DNA from: Methylacidiphilaceae bacterium UBA1321 | GTDB lineage: Bacteria > Verrucomicrobiota > Verrucomicrobiia > Methylacidiphilales > UBA1321 | NCBI GenBank assembly: GCA_002306945.1 | Contig: DBTH01000336.1 | Coordinates: 1-13,049 of the forward strand | Length of the DNA stretch: 13,049 nucleotides | Reading direction: 5' to 3' | In this document: in pieces, positions 12,157-13,049 of the stretch | Layout: each line of letters begins with the position of its first letter | Position numbering within the stretch: the first letter of the stretch is position 1 | Program-made: the position numbers and the translations under genes | Notes under the pieces: model-generated | Seen by the model: the letters and a program-made list of their open reading frames with translations, nothing else | Databases searched by the model: none | What the model was told of the DNA's origin: nothing

Positions 12157-13049
12157 AGGGTTCCAGGGTCGCTATTTTTTCAGTCGTTCCGTCACCGTAC
12201 CAGCGCGATTTGTTTCAGGCGCTGGCGAAACGTCCGGAGTTGGAATTGTCGGTGTTTTATCAGGAACGGCAACCGGACGATTCTCCGTGGCCGGAGGAAA
12301 AACTGGAGAGTTACGAGCGGGTGTTACCGGGTTTTTACTGGCGCCTGGGAAGGATTCGCAGTCATTGGAATTGGGGATTGCCCCGCGCGGAGGCATTCGA
12401 TCTGTGGGTGGTTAACGCGAGTTTGACTTCGGTGACGGCGCAATGGCTGATGCGCGGCGCGTTGCGCAAGAAACCGTGGTTGTTCTGGGGCGAACGGTTG
12501 CGTCCGCAGACTGGCAAGTTCAGGACGGCGGCACAGGATTGGCTTTCGGCTCCGCTGGGTTCGGCGTCGGGAATCGTCGGAATCGGTACTCTGGCCCGGA
12601 GCGATTACGCAAAACGGTTTCCGGGAATGAAGACTTTTGTGGTGCCGTATTGCTGCCGGTTGGATGCCTTTTCCGCAGAGCCGAGATTACAGGCTCCCGG
12701 CGCAAGAGAGGACGTGACGTTTTTGTTTTGTGGACAGATGATTGAACGCAAGGGCGTCGATTTACTCCTGGAAGCTTTTGGGCGGCTGGTGTCGGAGCAT
12801 TATCCGGTGCGGCTGATGTTAGTGGGGCGCGAAGCGGAGTTGCCGGGCTTGCTGGAACGGCTGCCGGAGCCAGCGAGGCAACGGGTGCGTTACGAGGGAT
12901 TTCAGGCACCTGCGAACCTGCCTCGTTATTTTGCACAGGCGGATGCTTTTATTCTGCCCCCGCGGCTCCCCAGGCCTGGGGGGGGGGGGTTTTTCGTTGG
13001 GGGGGGGGGGGGGGGGGGTGGGTTGTGTTGTGGGGGGGGGTGGGGGGGG
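12153..13049 (+). CDS. family 4 glycosyltransferase, truncated by window end
   Basis: A GT-B fold glycosyltransferase, partial. About 269 residues read cleanly (to about 12959): N-terminal R-V-A-I-F-S-V-V-P-S-P-Y (5-16), an F-W-G-E segment (111-114), then the second lobe with F-C-G-Q-M-I-E-R-K-G-V-D (192-203), where R199-K200 fit the donor diphosphate-binding pair, M-L-V-G-R-E (222-227), V-R-Y-E-G-F (245-250) and F-A-Q-A-D-A-F-I-L-P (260-269). The protein breaks off just where the E-x7-E motif should come. The frame stays open to the last base, but beyond about 12960 the sequence is G-rich and would encode mostly Gly, which I read as sequencing failure. The ATG at 12153 overlaps the polymerase stop (ATGA). 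It is the fifth gene of the operon, and further genes probably follow. Confidence 0.85.
   Translation, partial: MKGSRVAIFSVVPSPYQRDLFQALAKRPELELSVFYQERQPDDSPWPEEKLESYERVLPGFYWRLGRIRSHWNWGLPRAEAFDLWVVNASLTSVTAQWLMRGALRKKPWLFWGERLRPQTGKFRTAAQDWLSAPLGSASGIVGIGTLARSDYAKRFPGMKTFVVPYCCRLDAFSAEPRLQAPGAREDVTFLFCGQMIERKGVDLLLEAFGRLVSEHYPVRLMLVGREAELPGLLERLPEPARQRVRYEGFQAPANLPRYFAQADAFILPPRLPRPGGGGFFVGGGGGGGGLCCGGGWGG
12960..13049. other. low-quality G-rich contig end, probably artefact
   Basis: There is no A after 12972 and almost no C. G runs of 12 (12978-12989) and 20 (12999-13018) are broken only by T. The preceding glycosyltransferase loses its expected sequence at the same point, so the bases here should not be trusted. 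Confidence 0.85.

Noticed and set aside
12978..13018. G runs as a G-quadruplex or biological repeat
   Set aside because: The runs sit at the contig end, coincide with loss of the protein's homology and contain almost no A or C; artefact is the simpler explanation.
1..13049. CRISPR array, tRNA or rRNA gene, insertion sequence, toxin-antitoxin or defence system
   Set aside because: No regularly spaced repeats, cloverleaf-like segments, transposase motifs or defence-type proteins were seen; every sizeable frame with real coding character is accounted for above.

Overview
The window is about 13 kb of moderately GC-rich bacterial DNA with closely packed genes. The AT-rich, non-coding parts are the first 268 bases, the 234 bases before hemB and the 107 bases before the serpin gene. 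Several genes have no clear Shine-Dalgarno motif. HemB has the metal-binding variant with Asp in place of the zinc cysteines, and a secreted serpin lies beside a polysaccharide locus. This would fit a Gram-negative environmental bacterium, possibly of the Planctomycetota-Verrucomicrobiota group. That placement is a weak inference and no marker gene here settles it.

Left part (1-5196): an AT-rich leader containing an imperfect inverted repeat is followed by araD (L-ribulose-5-phosphate 4-epimerase). A soluble hybrid histidine kinase/receiver protein lies convergent to araD. After a divergent intergenic region come hemB (porphobilinogen synthase) and a DUF192 gene 4 bases behind it, then a secreted inhibitory-type serpin with its own Shine-Dalgarno site. 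These genes look like separate housekeeping or accessory units rather than one pathway.

Middle (5197-6708): a dihydrolipoamide-dehydrogenase-like flavoprotein lies on the minus strand, convergent to the serpin. Its stop codon sits inside an 8-bp-stem hairpin. Both halves of the catalytic machinery are altered: the first redox Cys is Asn, and the Arg before P-S-L-S-E stands where the catalytic His should be.

Right part (6709-13049): this is a polysaccharide (exopolysaccharide or O-antigen type) gene cluster on the plus strand. It holds two GT2 glycosyltransferases, a 704-residue GT2-GT4 fusion, a multi-pass Wzy-like polymerase and a GT4 glycosyltransferase cut by the end of the window. All four gene junctions are 4-base ATGA overlaps, so this is almost certainly one translationally coupled operon. 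The GTs would build a repeat unit on a lipid carrier and the Wzy-like protein would join units. The initiating transferase, flippase and export genes are not in the window.

The last ~90 bases are almost only G and T with G runs of 12 and 20. They look like sequence-quality failure at a contig end, not biology. I found no tRNA, rRNA, CRISPR array, insertion sequence or phage gene. I found no clearly undescribed multi-gene system. The best leads are the degenerate flavoprotein, the GT2-GT4 fusion, the serpin and the AT-rich repeat.
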